A DNA stretch of 64,000 bases from Halorubrum trapanicum (lineage in GTDB: Archaea > Halobacteriota > Halobacteria > Halobacteriales > Haloferacaceae). A program made the position numbers and the translations under genes. The notes below the pieces were generated by a model. It saw only the letters and a program-made list of their open reading frames with translations, had not been told where the DNA came from and searched no databases. How positions within the stretch are numbered: position 1 is the first letter of the stretch; every line of letters starts with the position of its first letter. The DNA lies in contig NZ_AP017569.1 of assembly GCF_002355655.1 (NCBI RefSeq), positions 372,001-436,000 on the forward strand. Reading direction: 5' to 3'. Positions 16,108 to 25,592 of the stretch are shown here, one piece after another.

Positions 16108-16387
16108 AAAGCCCCAGCCGCGAGGACTCGCGCGGCTCGGTGCGCGCTTCAGTCGCTCGCGTTGCTCGCTCCTTCCAGTGCTTGCGTCGCCTACGGCGCC
16201 CCCGCGGCTGCCCCTTTGAGTCCCGCCCCGCACCGCAACCGCACCTCACACCTCCCCAGCCTCGTCGCTCGCTTCGCTCGCGACTCCCTCGCGCGTGCGA
16301 CTCGCGCCCTGCGGGCGCTCGTCGGCACGCTGGGAGGCGCGACGCGCCTCTTACAGCCGGCGGCAGAGCCGCCGGCGACGCCACCGC
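16108..16387 (+). repeat. structured non-coding element, copy A
   Basis: Full-length copy of a dispersed element found four times in this window. Hairpin 1 has outer arms CAGCCGCG (16115-16122) and CGCGGCTG (16203-16210), with the inner stem decayed relative to other copies. A conserved single-stranded spacer with CCCCTTTGAGTCCC and CCTCCCCAGCCTC follows. Hairpin 2 is GTCGC/GCGAC (16264-16284), then TCCCTCGCGCG. Hairpin 3 is GCCGGCGGC/GCCGCCGGC (16356-16376). The end is GCCACCGC. Open frames through it are arginine/serine-rich and not conserved as protein. Confidence 0.8.
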
Positions 16388-16427
16388 AGTTGTCGATTGT
16401 CGAGTGAGCGGCGCGGCCGCCCGTTCC

Positions 16428-16435
16428 TTTTAAAT
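16428..16435 (+). promoter_or_regulatory. TATA box of the SAM hydrolase gene
   Basis: CTTTTAAAT lies about 27 bases upstream of the ATG at 16459, suggesting a leaderless transcript independent of the repeat element upstream. Confidence 0.6.
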
Positions 16436-16458
16436 CTGCGCCGACCGCGGGTTCTGAC

Positions 16459-17349
16459 ATGATAACGCTCGCCTCGGACTTCGGCTCGCCGTACCCCGCC
16501 GCGATGAAGGGCGTGATCCGCCGACACACGGACGCCGAGATGATCGACGTCGCGCACGACCTCCCGCGCGGGGACCCGCGCGCGGCGGCCTTCTGGCTCC
16601 GGTTCGTCCTCCCCGAGTTCCCGCCGGCGGTCCACTGCGCCGTGATCGACCCCGGCGTCGGCACCGACCGGTCCGCCCTGGTCGTCCGCGCCGGCGCGAA
16701 CGTCATCGTGGCCCCGGACAACGGCCTCGCGATGCCGCCCGCCCGGGCGCTGGCGGGCGCCGAGGGCGACGTCGAAGCGTGGACCGTCGCGGTCGACGAC
16801 CCCGCGAGCGAGACGTTCCACGGGCGCGACGTGTTCGCCCCGACCGCGGCCCGGGTCCGTGTCGCGCTCGACGACGAACTGGCGGCGGCCGGCGCGCCGG
16901 ACGATGCGCCCGACGCCGACGCGGTCGCCGAGACGCTGGACGCGATGGAGGGCCTCACGCCCGCGGCCGACCCGGTCGACGTCCGCTTCCCGGAGCCGTC
17001 GATCGAGCGCGACGGCGACGACGGTAGCGACGGCGAGGAGGGCGATGGCGGCGGAGGCGACGGCGACGTGACCGCCGTCGACGGCGAGGTACTCGCGATC
17101 GACCGGTTCGGCAACGTGATCACGAACGTCCCCGGCGAGCTGATCCGCGGCCGCGACTGGATCCGGGTCAACGGCGACCTCACTCCGGTCGCGGAGACGT
17201 TCGGCGCGGTCGAGCCCGGCGAGCGCCTCGTCACGGTCGGGAGCCACGGCTACGCCGAGTGCGACGTCAACGACGGCCGCGGCGACGGCGCGTTCGACCT
17301 CCGGCCGGGGGACTCGGTGCGGTTCGTGCCGGACAGCGTGAGCCTCTGA
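16459..17349 (+). CDS. S-adenosylmethionine hydrolase/hydroxide adenosyltransferase (DUF62 family)
   Basis: Member of the fluorinase/chlorinase-like DUF62 family; most archaeal members convert SAM plus water to adenosine and methionine. 296 residues. Seen: MITLASDFGSPYPAAMKGV (SAM-binding Asp), VIDPGVGTDRSALVVRAG, VAPDNGLAMP, and the C-terminal domain with IDRFGNVITNVP and SHGYAECDVNDGRGD. An acidic, glycine-rich loop (about residues 185-208) separates the domains, a common haloarchaeal insertion. No halogenase-specific loop can be recognised, so halogenation is unlikely. Confidence 0.9.
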   Translation: MITLASDFGSPYPAAMKGVIRRHTDAEMIDVAHDLPRGDPRAAAFWLRFVLPEFPPAVHCAVIDPGVGTDRSALVVRAGANVIVAPDNGLAMPPARALAGAEGDVEAWTVAVDDPASETFHGRDVFAPTAARVRVALDDELAAAGAPDDAPDADAVAETLDAMEGLTPAADPVDVRFPEPSIERDGDDGSDGEEGDGGGGDGDVTAVDGEVLAIDRFGNVITNVPGELIRGRDWIRVNGDLTPVAETFGAVEPGERLVTVGSHGYAECDVNDGRGDGAFDLRPGDSVRFVPDSVSL

Positions 17350-17370
17350 GCGTCGAAAAAGCCGGCGCGC

Positions 17371-17862
17371 CTACAGCTCGACGCCCGAGGGGATCAGGCT
17401 CTCGCTGCGGAGCAGGTTCCCCTCGTGGTCGTACACGAGGAAGGTGTCCTTGTCGTAGGCGACGAGGCGCTCGCCGTCCACGTCGATCTCGACGCGGTAC
17501 CGAGCGTCGCCGTCGTCGGTCGCGTCGCGCGCGGCGTGGATGAACGGGAGGACGTCCGTCGCCGTCTCGTTGAGTTCGAGGACGAAGTCGCCGGTGTACC
17601 GGTTGGTGACGCCGACCACGCCCTCCGGGTCGTCCGCCTCGTCCAGCGGCTCGCGGAGCCGGAACGCGACGTCGATCTCGTCTGCTGTGAGCAGGTCGTC
17701 GCCGTCCGTTTCGACGATGACGTCGTCGCTCTCGCCCCCGGAGAGCCGCTCGCGGAGCAGTTCCTCCGGCCCGTGGAAGTCGATCCGCACCAGCGGGGGC
17801 GACCGGGAGCCGGCGCCGTCGTCGACGCCCTCGACGGTCAGATCGAAGTAGTCACGCCGCAT
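17371..17862 (-). CDS. conserved haloarchaeal protein (DUF5793-like)
   Basis: A 163-residue soluble, acidic, mainly beta-strand protein starting MRRDYFDLTVEGVDD and ending in LVAYDKDTFLVYDHEGNLLRSESLIPSGVEL. The N-terminus and the strand-rich pattern match what I recall as DUF5793 proteins of haloarchaea. No catalytic residues or membrane segments are visible. It is convergent with the SAM hydrolase gene, with a 21-base gap. Function unknown. Confidence 0.7.
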   Translation of the reverse strand: MRRDYFDLTVEGVDDGAGSRSPPLVRIDFHGPEELLRERLSGGESDDVIVETDGDDLLTADEIDVAFRLREPLDEADDPEGVVGVTNRYTGDFVLELNETATDVLPFIHAARDATDDGDARYRVEIDVDGERLVAYDKDTFLVYDHEGNLLRSESLIPSGVEL

Positions 17863-18031
17863 TTCCTACCGGATTCTTTGCGGTCCGGCCGTATCAACGT
17901 AACGGGCGGATCGGCGGCGCGGAACCGACAGCGCCGTGTCGACGGCACCCGGCGTCCGGGTCGACGGCGCCTCGGTCGTCCGCGCCGCGTCGGCGCCGCG
18001 GCCGTGGGTCCCGGTGTCGGTCGTGATAATT

Positions 18032-18059
18032 GTCGGGGGTAGTTTAACTTCCCCCCGAC
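18032..18059 (+). promoter_or_regulatory. inverted repeat around the TATA box of the pilB-pilC operon
   Basis: GTCGGGGG (18032-18039) and CCCCCGAC (18052-18059) are perfect inverted repeats that flank a GTTTAACTT box. The operon ATG is at 18077. A regulator bound to both arms would cover the promoter; alternatively it forms a G-rich hairpin in DNA. Confidence 0.55.
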
Positions 18060-18076
18060 TCTAGGCCCTCGTATCC

Positions 18077-19777
18077 ATGGCGAGTGACGCCGGCGGGAGC
18101 GACCTCGGCGACCGGATCGAGGACCTCCGGCTGCGCCTCTCGCGCGCGTGGGAACTGCTCCAGGGGTCGACGCTCGACGTCCGCCCGTTCCGCCCGGGCG
18201 AGGACGGGCCGCTCGCGTCGTTCGTCGTTCCCGACGACGAGCGCGAGGTCGACCGGTACTGGGTGAACGCCCCGTACGCGTACGTCGTGATCACCTACGA
18301 CGAGGTCGAGAGCGAACACCGGTACTACGCGGTCGAACCCGAGCTGGACGCGTTCGAACGCGAGCTCCTCGACCGCGTCGTCGACGACATCCGCGACCCA
18401 CTCTTATACCGCGAGGGGAGCGGCAAGACCGACGAGGAGACGCTCAAGTCGGAGCTGGAGACGCTGTTGGAGGGGTACGGCGTCGAGGCCGAGATGGACA
18501 CGTTCCACGCGCTCGCGTACTACCTCTACCGCGACTTCCGCGGCTACGGGAAGGTGGACCCCCTCCTGAACGACCGCCACATCGAGGACGTCTCCTGTGA
18601 CGGCTACGACCTCCCGATCTTCGTCTACCACGACGAGTACACGGACATCGAGACGAACGTCTCGTTCGCCCAAGAGGCGCTCGACAGCTACGTGATCCGG
18701 CTCGCCCAGCAGTCCGGCCGGCACGTCTCCGTCGGCGACCCCATCGTCGAGACGACGCTGCCCGACGGGTCGCGCGCGGAGTTGGCCCTCGGCGAGGAGG
18801 TGACCCCGCGCGGCTCGGCGTTCACCATCCGCCAGTACGCCGAGGACCCGTTCACGCCCGTCGACCTCGTCGAGTACGGCACGTTCTCGATCGAGCAGAT
18901 GGCGTACTTCTGGCTCTGCATCGAGCACAACAAGAGCCTCATCTTCGCGGGCGGCACCGCCTCGGGGAAGACGACATCGATGAACGCGGTGTCGATGTTC
19001 GTCCCGCCGCGCGCGAAGGTGCTCACCATCGAGGACACCCGCGAGCTCTCCCTCTACCACGACAACTGGCTCTCCGCGGTCACCCGCGAGCGCCGGTACG
19101 AGGGGACGGACATCGACATGTACGACCTGCTGCGGTCGGCGCTGCGCCACCGCCCCGAGTACATCGTCGTCGGCGAGGTGCGCGGCGAGGAGGCGATCAC
19201 GCTGTTCCAGGCGATGAACACCGGCCACACCACCTTCTCGACGATGCACGCCGACTCGATCGAGACGGTGATCAACCGGCTGGAGAACGAGCCGATCAAC
19301 GTCCCCCGCGCGATGGTCCAGTCGCTCGACATGCTGTCGGTCCAGACGCTCACGCGCTCGGACGACGAGCGAGTCCGCCGCGCGAAGACGATCGGCGAGA
19401 TCGGCGGCATCGACCAGCGGACCGGCGAGCTCGACTACTCCTCCGCGTTCGAATGGGTGCCGGACTCCGACACGTTCCGCCGGAACGACTCGTCGCTGTT
19501 GGAGGAGATCGCGGACGAGCGCGGCTGGTCGCGCTCCGAGCTGCTCCGCGAGGTCCGGCGCCGCGAGCGCTTCCTCGAACTGCTCTCCGCGCTCGGCATC
19601 GACGACTACCGCACGTTCACCGCCCTCGTCAACGAGTACTACGCGGACGCCGACCGCGTGATGGAGAAGCTCGACGAGCGCGCCGCCGCGGCCGAGGGCG
19701 TCGACGCCGACGACCTCGGGGCGGAGGAGGCTCGCCCCGGCTCGGACGCCTCGGCGACGGGTCCCTCCGACCGATGA
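18077..19777 (+). CDS. type IV pilus/secretion assembly ATPase (PilB/GspE family)
   Basis: Cytoplasmic motor ATPase for a type IV pilus-like or secretion machine, 566 residues. The N-terminal domain is unconserved and acidic. The catalytic domain shows IFAGGTASGKTTSMNA (Walker A, about 292-300), EYIVVGEVRGEEA (Walker B region, about 361-372) and TGHTTFSTMHADS (His box, about 382-394). The C-terminal tail is acidic. Haloarchaea have several pilB-pilC pairs; this is one of them, but I cannot say which paralogue. Its TGA overlaps the ATG of the membrane gene (ATGA). Confidence 0.93.
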   Translation: MASDAGGSDLGDRIEDLRLRLSRAWELLQGSTLDVRPFRPGEDGPLASFVVPDDEREVDRYWVNAPYAYVVITYDEVESEHRYYAVEPELDAFERELLDRVVDDIRDPLLYREGSGKTDEETLKSELETLLEGYGVEAEMDTFHALAYYLYRDFRGYGKVDPLLNDRHIEDVSCDGYDLPIFVYHDEYTDIETNVSFAQEALDSYVIRLAQQSGRHVSVGDPIVETTLPDGSRAELALGEEVTPRGSAFTIRQYAEDPFTPVDLVEYGTFSIEQMAYFWLCIEHNKSLIFAGGTASGKTTSMNAVSMFVPPRAKVLTIEDTRELSLYHDNWLSAVTRERRYEGTDIDMYDLLRSALRHRPEYIVVGEVRGEEAITLFQAMNTGHTTFSTMHADSIETVINRLENEPINVPRAMVQSLDMLSVQTLTRSDDERVRRAKTIGEIGGIDQRTGELDYSSAFEWVPDSDTFRRNDSSLLEEIADERGWSRSELLREVRRRERFLELLSALGIDDYRTFTALVNEYYADADRVMEKLDERAAAAEGVDADDLGAEEARPGSDASATGPSDR

Positions 19778-21966
19778 TCGAGTACCTCCCCCTCGCCGCC
19801 GCGGTCGCGGCCTGCCTCGCGCTCGCGCTGCCGCTCGTCGACGACCGCGCGGACCTGTTCGTCACCCGCGTCGCGCTGTCGGCGTTCGGCGACTACGTCG
19901 GCGAGGACGAGGCGCGGCGGCAGGCCCAGCGCGACCGGATGCGCGCGGCCCACGTCGCCGGCACCACGCACCGCGTGTACGCCTCGCGGACCCTGCTGTA
20001 CGCCGCCGTCCTCGGCGTCGCCGGCAGCGTGATCGGCGTGTACGCGGCCGGGGGGTCGCTCGCCGCGCTCGACGTCGGCGAGGCGGCGATCCGCGAGGCG
20101 CTCCCGGCTCAGTTCGGGTTCCTCGCGGTCGTCGCGCGGCTGGCCGACCTCGGACTCCTCCGGCTCTTCGTTCTCCTCGCTGTCGTCTCGGCGACCGTCG
20201 GATCCGGGCTCGCGCTCGGCGCGTACGTCGCCCGGTGGCAGCTGCTCGACCAGCGCGCCCACGCTCGCGCGGCGGAGATCGACGCCACCCTGCCGCGGAC
20301 GGTCGCGTTCATGTACGCGCTCTCGCGCTCCGGGATGGCGTTCCCGCGGGTGATGGACACGCTCGCGGAGAACGAGTCGGTGTACGGCGAGGCCGCGACG
20401 GAGCTGTCGGTCGCGGTCCGCGACATGAACGCCTTCGGGACCGACGCGCTCACCGCGCTCCAGCGCGTCTCGCGCCGGACGCCCAGCGACGACCTGGCGG
20501 ACTTCTCGGAGAACCTCGCCTCCGTCCTCGGCACCGGGCAGTCGGTGTCGACGTTCCTCAACGACCAGTACGAGCGCTACCAGGCGGAGGCGGAGGCGAA
20601 ACAGGAGCAGTACTTAGAGCTGCTCTCGACGTTCGCCGAGGCGTACGTGACCGCGCTGGTCGCCGGGCCGCTCTTCTTCATCACCATCCTCGTCGTCATC
20701 GGCCTCGTCTTACAGGACACGATGCCGCTTCTCCGCGTCATCGTCTACCTCGGCGTGCCGCTCGCCACCTTCGGCTTCGTCGTCTACGTCGACAGCGTGA
20801 CGCAGGGCGTCGGCGGCACCGAGACCGTCGCGTCGTCGTCGTTCGACGACCCGGACACCCCGTCGGTCACCGGGGTGCGCCACGCGACGGACGAGCCCGG
20901 CGACCGGGGCGGCTCCCCGCGGTTCGACGGCGGCGCGGCGGCCGGACGCGACGCGGACGCGAGTGCCGCGGACGGGGCCGTCGCGGACCGCTGGGCGGAG
21001 AGCCGCGAGCGGCTCCGGGTCTACGACCGGCTCCGCCGAGTGCGAGACCTGCTCGCGTCGCCTGCCGAGACGGTGCTGGCCTCGCCGCGGACGGTGCTCC
21101 TCGCCGCGGTCCCGGTCGCGGTCGCCGGGCTGCTCGTCTTCGCGTTCCCCGTCACGCTGGGGACGCCGGTGGAGATGGTCGGGCAGATCGACGGGCCGAT
21201 CGTCGCCGCGACCGCGTTCGTCCTCGCAGCGTACGCGGTCGCCTACGAGTTCGGCAAGCGCCGGGTCCGGCGGATCGAGTCCGCGGTGCCCGACTTCCTC
21301 GACCGGCTCGCCAGCGTCAACGAGGCGGGCACCGCCGTGGTCGGCAGCGTCCGCCGCGTCGCCGACTCGAACCTGGAGGCGCTGACCGAGGACCTCCGGC
21401 GGACCCGCCGGGACATCGACTGGGGCGCGGACGTCTCCACCGCGCTGCGCCGGCTGGAGCGCCGCGTCCGGTCGCCGATGACCTCTCGGGCGGTCGCGCT
21501 CGTCACCAACGCGATCCGCGCGAGCGGCGACGTGGGACCGGTCCTCCGGATCGCGGCCGACGAGTCGCGCGCGACGTGGTCGCTCCGGCGCGAGCGCCGG
21601 CAGGTAATGCTCACGTACCTCATCGTGATCTACATCTCCTTCCTGGTCTTCCTCGGGATCATCGCGGCGCTGTCCGTCTCGTTCATCCCCGCCATCGAGG
21701 CGGCCGGCGTCTCGGGGACGGGCGGGAGCCTCCCGGCCGCCGGGACCGGCGTCCCCGGCGGCCCGGGCGGGATCGCGGACGGCATCGGCGACATCAACGT
21801 CGACGCCTACGAGCAGCTGTTCTTCCACGCCGCGGCGATCCAGGCGGTCTGCTCCGGGCTGGTCGCCGGCCAGCTCGGCGAGGGGTCGGTGCGGGACGGC
21901 GTGAAACACGTCGCGGTGCTGCTCGCGCTCACGCTCGTCGCGTTCGCCGCGATCGGCGCCGTGTGA
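19774..21966 (+). CDS. type IV pilus membrane platform protein (PilC/TadC, two T2SSF domains)
   Basis: Polytopic inner-membrane partner of the ATPase, 730 residues, about twice a single T2SSF domain. Two copies of the domain are seen: LPRTVAFMYALSRSGMAFPRVM and PDFLDRLASVNEAGTAVV are equivalent motifs. Membrane segments follow each (LFFITILVVIGLVL; LIVIYISFLVFLGIIAALSV). An acidic linker lies around residues 355-410. The C-terminus has two or three more membrane segments (VAVLLALTLVAFAAIGAV). No pilin gene with a class III signal peptide is found downstream, so the substrate must be encoded elsewhere. Confidence 0.9.
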   Translation: MIEYLPLAAAVAACLALALPLVDDRADLFVTRVALSAFGDYVGEDEARRQAQRDRMRAAHVAGTTHRVYASRTLLYAAVLGVAGSVIGVYAAGGSLAALDVGEAAIREALPAQFGFLAVVARLADLGLLRLFVLLAVVSATVGSGLALGAYVARWQLLDQRAHARAAEIDATLPRTVAFMYALSRSGMAFPRVMDTLAENESVYGEAATELSVAVRDMNAFGTDALTALQRVSRRTPSDDLADFSENLASVLGTGQSVSTFLNDQYERYQAEAEAKQEQYLELLSTFAEAYVTALVAGPLFFITILVVIGLVLQDTMPLLRVIVYLGVPLATFGFVVYVDSVTQGVGGTETVASSSFDDPDTPSVTGVRHATDEPGDRGGSPRFDGGAAAGRDADASAADGAVADRWAESRERLRVYDRLRRVRDLLASPAETVLASPRTVLLAAVPVAVAGLLVFAFPVTLGTPVEMVGQIDGPIVAATAFVLAAYAVAYEFGKRRVRRIESAVPDFLDRLASVNEAGTAVVGSVRRVADSNLEALTEDLRRTRRDIDWGADVSTALRRLERRVRSPMTSRAVALVTNAIRASGDVGPVLRIAADESRATWSLRRERRQVMLTYLIVIYISFLVFLGIIAALSVSFIPAIEAAGVSGTGGSLPAAGTGVPGGPGGIADGIGDINVDAYEQLFFHAAAIQAVCSGLVAGQLGEGSVRDGVKHVAVLLALTLVAFAAIGAV

Positions 21967-22007
21967 CGGTCCGGTCGGCATATACCCGTCGCGACCGAGG
22001 CCCCGAT

Positions 22008-22658
22008 ATGGACCCGCAGTCGACCGGCGATCCGCAGTCGACGTACGACCGCATCGCGACGCACTTCTCGAAGACGCGGGAGCACGCGTGGCCCGAGGTC
22101 GAGTCGTTCCTGGAGAGCCGGTCGGGCACCGTCGCGCTCGACGTCGGCTGCGGGAACGGCCGGCACACGGAGGCGCTCGCGGCGCGCGCCGAGGTCGCGG
22201 TCGGGATCGACCTCAGCCGCGGCCTGCTCGACGAGGCGGTCGCGCGCGCTCGCGACCGGGAATTCGCGGACTCGGCCGCGTTCGTCCACGGGGACGCGGG
22301 CGCGCTCCCGGTCCGCGACGACGCGGTCGACCTCGCCGTCTACGTCGCTACGATCCACCACCTCTCCCCGCGGGAGGCCCGCGTCGAGAGCCTGAACGAA
22401 CTGGCGCGCGTCCTCGCGCCCGACGGGGTCGCGCTCGTCAGCGCGTGGAGCACGGCGCACGACCGGTTCGACCGCGAGGAGGGGTTCGACACGACCGTCG
22501 ACTGGACGCTGCCGGGCGGCGAGACGGTCCCGCGGTACTATCACATCTACTCGCCGTCGGAGTTCGAGGCGGACCTCGCGGAAAGCGCCCTCGAAACCCG
22601 ACACGCGGCGGTCTCTAGCGGGAACTGCTACGCTGCGGTCGCGCCCCGAGACGGCTGA
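22008..22658 (+). CDS. Trm9/ABH8-like SAM-dependent methyltransferase
   Basis: A 216-residue class I methyltransferase. The start TYDRIATHFSKTREHAWPEVESF closely resembles eukaryotic Trm9/ALKBH8, which methylates 5-carboxymethyl groups on tRNA wobble uridines. SAM-binding motif I is ALDVGCGNGRHTEAL; also VGIDLSRGLL, DAGALPVRDDAVDLAV and IHHLSPREARVESLNELARVLAPDG. The similarity suggests a tRNA U34 modification role, but the family is broad and the substrate is inferred. It follows pilC by 41 bases and has its own ATG at 22008; transcription with the pilus genes is possible. Confidence 0.8.
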   Translation: MDPQSTGDPQSTYDRIATHFSKTREHAWPEVESFLESRSGTVALDVGCGNGRHTEALAARAEVAVGIDLSRGLLDEAVARARDREFADSAAFVHGDAGALPVRDDAVDLAVYVATIHHLSPREARVESLNELARVLAPDGVALVSAWSTAHDRFDREEGFDTTVDWTLPGGETVPRYYHIYSPSEFEADLAESALETRHAAVSSGNCYAAVAPRDG

Positions 22659-22718
22659 TTATCACCGCCGATATCGACGGAGGTGGATTAAAGACCCCCT
22701 GTCGACCGCGTGATAGTA

Positions 22719-25214
22719 ATGGCCGACACCTTCCTCGAACGGGCCCTGCGTCGGGTCACTCCCGGCGTGCTGGCCCGGAGCTACCTCGCGAAGTTCCTCG
22801 TCGCCCTCGTCGTCGTCGTGGTCGCGATCGGCGCCGTCGGGGCGGTCACGTACGCGGAGACGACCGATCAGCTCGAATCGAACGCACAGGAGGACTACAC
22901 GGCCGTCGCGGAGCTGAGCGCCACCGAAGCCGGCGGCTGGACCGGCGACCGCCGGGCGACCGCCGCGGCGGTCGCTGACAACGATATCTACAGCGAGAAC
23001 CCGGACGCCGTCGCTGCGTACCTCTCCTCGCATCTGTCCCGGGCGAGCGACGGCGTGCTGGCGTTCCACTACGTCGACCCCGACGACGGATCGGTGATCG
23101 CGTCGTCCGACGAGGCGGGGGGAGACGCCGACCGGGCCGAGACCCTCACGAGCCAGCCGTGGTTCGACGACGGGCTCCTGCTCGGCGACACGGTCACGAC
23201 GACGCCGACGTACGAGGTCGACGGGGAGCGCCGGGTCGCCTACGTGGCCGGAACGCCGAAACGAGAGTACGCGGTGATGGAGGTTTCGCTCGACGCGCTC
23301 GTCGGCGACTTCCGGCAGCCGACCGACGGCGCGTTCACGACGATCGTGGAAACGGACGGCGAAATCGGCGCGAGCGACCGCGACGGCGTCGCCGGCGAGC
23401 GGTACGACGAGGCGGTCCGCTCGCAGCTCTTCGACCGACAGAACCCGATCGGGCACGTCTCGTCGACGAGGCTCGGACTCGCGGACGGCGACAGGTACTT
23501 CGTCGCCTACGCGCCCGTCCCGACCGAGGCCTGGTACGTCGCGGTCCACGTCCCGCTCTCGGAGGCGTACGCGCTCTCGGGGATGATCGGCCGGAACCTC
23601 CTCCTCATCGTCGGGGTCGCGGTCGTCGGGCTCGGGCTGCTCGGCGCGACGCTCGGCCGCGGCACCGTCACCGAGCTGAACCGACTCCGTGGGCGGGCGT
23701 CGGCGCTGGCCGACGGCGACCTCGACGTCGACTTCCACACGGAGCGACGCGACGAGTTCGGCGACCTCTCCGACGCGTTCGCGACCATGCGCGACTCGCT
23801 GCGCGAGCAGATTCAGTCGGCGGAGACCCAGCGGGAGCGCGCCGAGGCGGCGAAGGCGGAGAGCGAGGCGTTCGCCGAGCGGCTGGAGTCGCGGGCGACC
23901 GACTTCGGCGAGACGATGGCGGCCTGCGCCGACGGCGACCTCACCGCGCGGCTCCGCGCCGACCCGGACGACCCCGAGGCGCTCCGCTCGATCGCCGCGG
24001 AGTTCAACGACGCCATGGACGAGCTGGAGGCGACGATCGCCGAGGTCGACGCGTTCGCGGTCGAGGTGGCCGAACGGAGCGACGCGGTCACCGACGGCAC
24101 GGACGAGGCCGCGGCCGCCGGGCGGGAGACGAGCGACGCGGTCGACGAGATCTCCGCCGGCGCGGAGCGGCAGAGCCGCCAGCTGGCCGAGGTGGCCGGC
24201 GAGATGGAGGACATGTCCGCGACCGTCGAGGAGGTCGCCGCCTCGGCGGACGAGGTCGCGACCACCTCCCGACAGGCCGACGCGCTAACCGAGGAGGGCC
24301 GCGAGGCGGCCGCCGACGCCGTCGCGGAGCTCCACGGGATCGAGGCGCGCTCCGAGTCCGCCGCCGAGACGATCGAGCGGCTCGAGGCCGAGATGGCGGA
24401 GGTCGACGCGATCGTCGAGACGATCTCGGAGATCGCCGACCAGACGAACCTGCTCGCGCTGAACGCCTCCATCGAGGCGGCGCGCGCCGGCGAGGCCGGC
24501 TCCGGCTTCGCGGTCGTCGCCGAGGAGGTGAAGTCGCTCGCCGAGGAGACGCAGGAGTCCGCCGCCGAGGTGGAGGCGTTGATCGAGAGCCTCCGCGAGC
24601 GCACCGACGAGAGCGTCGACGAGATGGCCGCGATCCGCGACGGGGTCGACGACGGGGTCGACGTCGTCGAGGACGCGGAGGACGCGCTCGCAGAGGTCGC
24701 GGAGCGGGTGAGCGAGGCCGACGACGGCGTCCAGGAGATCTCCGGCGCGATGGACGCGCAGGCGGAGTCGGTCAACGAGGTGACCGGCGCGGTCGACGAC
24801 CTCGCGGGCGTGAGCGAGCAGACCACTGCCGAGGCGACCACCGTCGCGTCCGCCGCCGAGGAGCAGGCGGCCACGCTCGGCGAGGTCTCCGAGCAGGCGC
24901 ACGACCTCCACGAGCGCGCCCGCGATCTGCGGGAGATGACGGAGGAGTTCGAGGTCGACGCCGAGGCCGCGGACGACGGAGTCAGCGGTACGGAGAGCGA
25001 TTCGATCGGCGGCGCGGACGGCGATTCCGCGCTCGGCGAATCTGACGCCGACGGATCGGTCGAATCGAACGAGTCGGCGTTCACGTTCGGCGCCGACGGG
25101 GAGCGGTCGGACGCCCCCGCCAGCACGGACGGCGGCACCGCCGCCGGCGCGAGCGAGACGAGCGATCCGGAGGGCGACGGCTCGGAGGCACGAGAGCGGT
25201 CGCTCGACGAGTAG
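22719..25214 (+). CDS. haloarchaeal methyl-accepting transducer (Htr)
   Basis: Membrane chemo-/sensory transducer, 831 residues. Order: short cytoplasmic N-terminus, TM1 ([18 protein letters not shown]), an extracellular double-Cache-type sensor domain (to about residue 280), TM2 ([21 protein letters not shown]), HAMP region ([18 protein letters not shown]), a long heptad coiled coil, and the conserved hairpin tip [21 protein letters not shown] with [13 protein letters not shown]. Glutamate/alanine-rich flanks are methylation helices. The last 90 residues are acidic and unstructured. No sensory rhodopsin gene is adjacent. The ligand is unknown. The ATG at 22719 is chosen over the GTG at 22710; a GATTAAAG box lies about 30 bases upstream. 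Confidence 0.93.
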   Translation: MADTFLERALRRVTPGVLARSYLAKFLVALVVVVVAIGAVGAVTYAETTDQLESNAQEDYTAVAELSATEAGGWTGDRRATAAAVADNDIYSENPDAVAAYLSSHLSRASDGVLAFHYVDPDDGSVIASSDEAGGDADRAETLTSQPWFDDGLLLGDTVTTTPTYEVDGERRVAYVAGTPKREYAVMEVSLDALVGDFRQPTDGAFTTIVETDGEIGASDRDGVAGERYDEAVRSQLFDRQNPIGHVSSTRLGLADGDRYFVAYAPVPTEAWYVAVHVPLSEAYALSGMIGRNLLLIVGVAVVGLGLLGATLGRGTVTELNRLRGRASALADGDLDVDFHTERRDEFGDLSDAFATMRDSLREQIQSAETQRERAEAAKAESEAFAERLESRATDFGETMAACADGDLTARLRADPDDPEALRSIAAEFNDAMDELEATIAEVDAFAVEVAERSDAVTDGTDEAAAAGRETSDAVDEISAGAERQSRQLAEVAGEMEDMSATVEEVAASADEVATTSRQADALTEEGREAAADAVAELHGIEARSESAAETIERLEAEMAEVDAIVETISEIADQTNLLALNASIEAARAGEAGSGFAVVAEEVKSLAEETQESAAEVEALIESLRERTDESVDEMAAIRDGVDDGVDVVEDAEDALAEVAERVSEADDGVQEISGAMDAQAESVNEVTGAVDDLAGVSEQTTAEATTVASAAEEQAATLGEVSEQAHDLHERARDLREMTEEFEVDAEAADDGVSGTESDSIGGADGDSALGESDADGSVESNESAFTFGADGERSDAPASTDGGTAAGASETSDPEGDGSEARERSLDE

Positions 25215-25294
25215 GCGTCGGACAGAAGAGTGACCGTCGTCGCCCGCGACGGCGCGTTCGCCGGTCGCGTCGCGGTCGGTGATTCCCGCGCCTT

Positions 25295-25579
25295 TCAGTC
25301 GGCCATCGTCTCGTGGCGGACGTCATCGTCCTCCGGGAGCGGCGTCACGAGCCGGTACGCCGCGTACAGCCCGAGCACCGCGATGCCCGCCAGCACGAAC
25401 GCCGTGCGGATCTCCGGCGAGATCAGCGGCGTCGCGACCACGTCACCCGCCTCGTTCGTTATCGGGACCGGACTGTACGGCTCGCCGGCCAGGATCTCGA
25501 CGATCCCGAGGACGACGATGCCGAACAGCATCAGTCCCGCGCTCAGCGCCCGCGCCGCCGTGTCGATAGTGTCTGTCAT
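25295..25579 (-). CDS. small membrane protein downstream of doxX
   Basis: A 94-residue protein with two membrane segments: ALSAGLMLFGIVVLGIVEILAG and TAFVLAGIAVLGLYAAYRLV, separated by a loop of about 25 residues with PYSPVPITNEAGDVV. The C-terminus is acidic. It starts 13 bases after the DoxX stop on the same strand, so the two probably form an operon and the product may be a partner of DoxX in the membrane. I do not recognise a family. Confidence 0.7.
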   Translation of the reverse strand: MTDTIDTAARALSAGLMLFGIVVLGIVEILAGEPYSPVPITNEAGDVVATPLISPEIRTAFVLAGIAVLGLYAAYRLVTPLPEDDDVRHETMAD

Positions 25580-25592
25580 TTGCGTTCACCTC

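Noticed and set aside
16140-16433. Open frames of 81-107 codons across the structured element (also near 34432, 35555 and 54643)
   Set aside because: They are Arg/Ser/Pro-rich, differ in frame and length between copies, and the sequence is conserved as paired stems rather than as codons.
16459-17349. Fluorinase/chlorinase activity
   Set aside because: The protein is a regular DUF62 member with no recognisable halogenase loop; SAM hydrolysis is the expected reaction.
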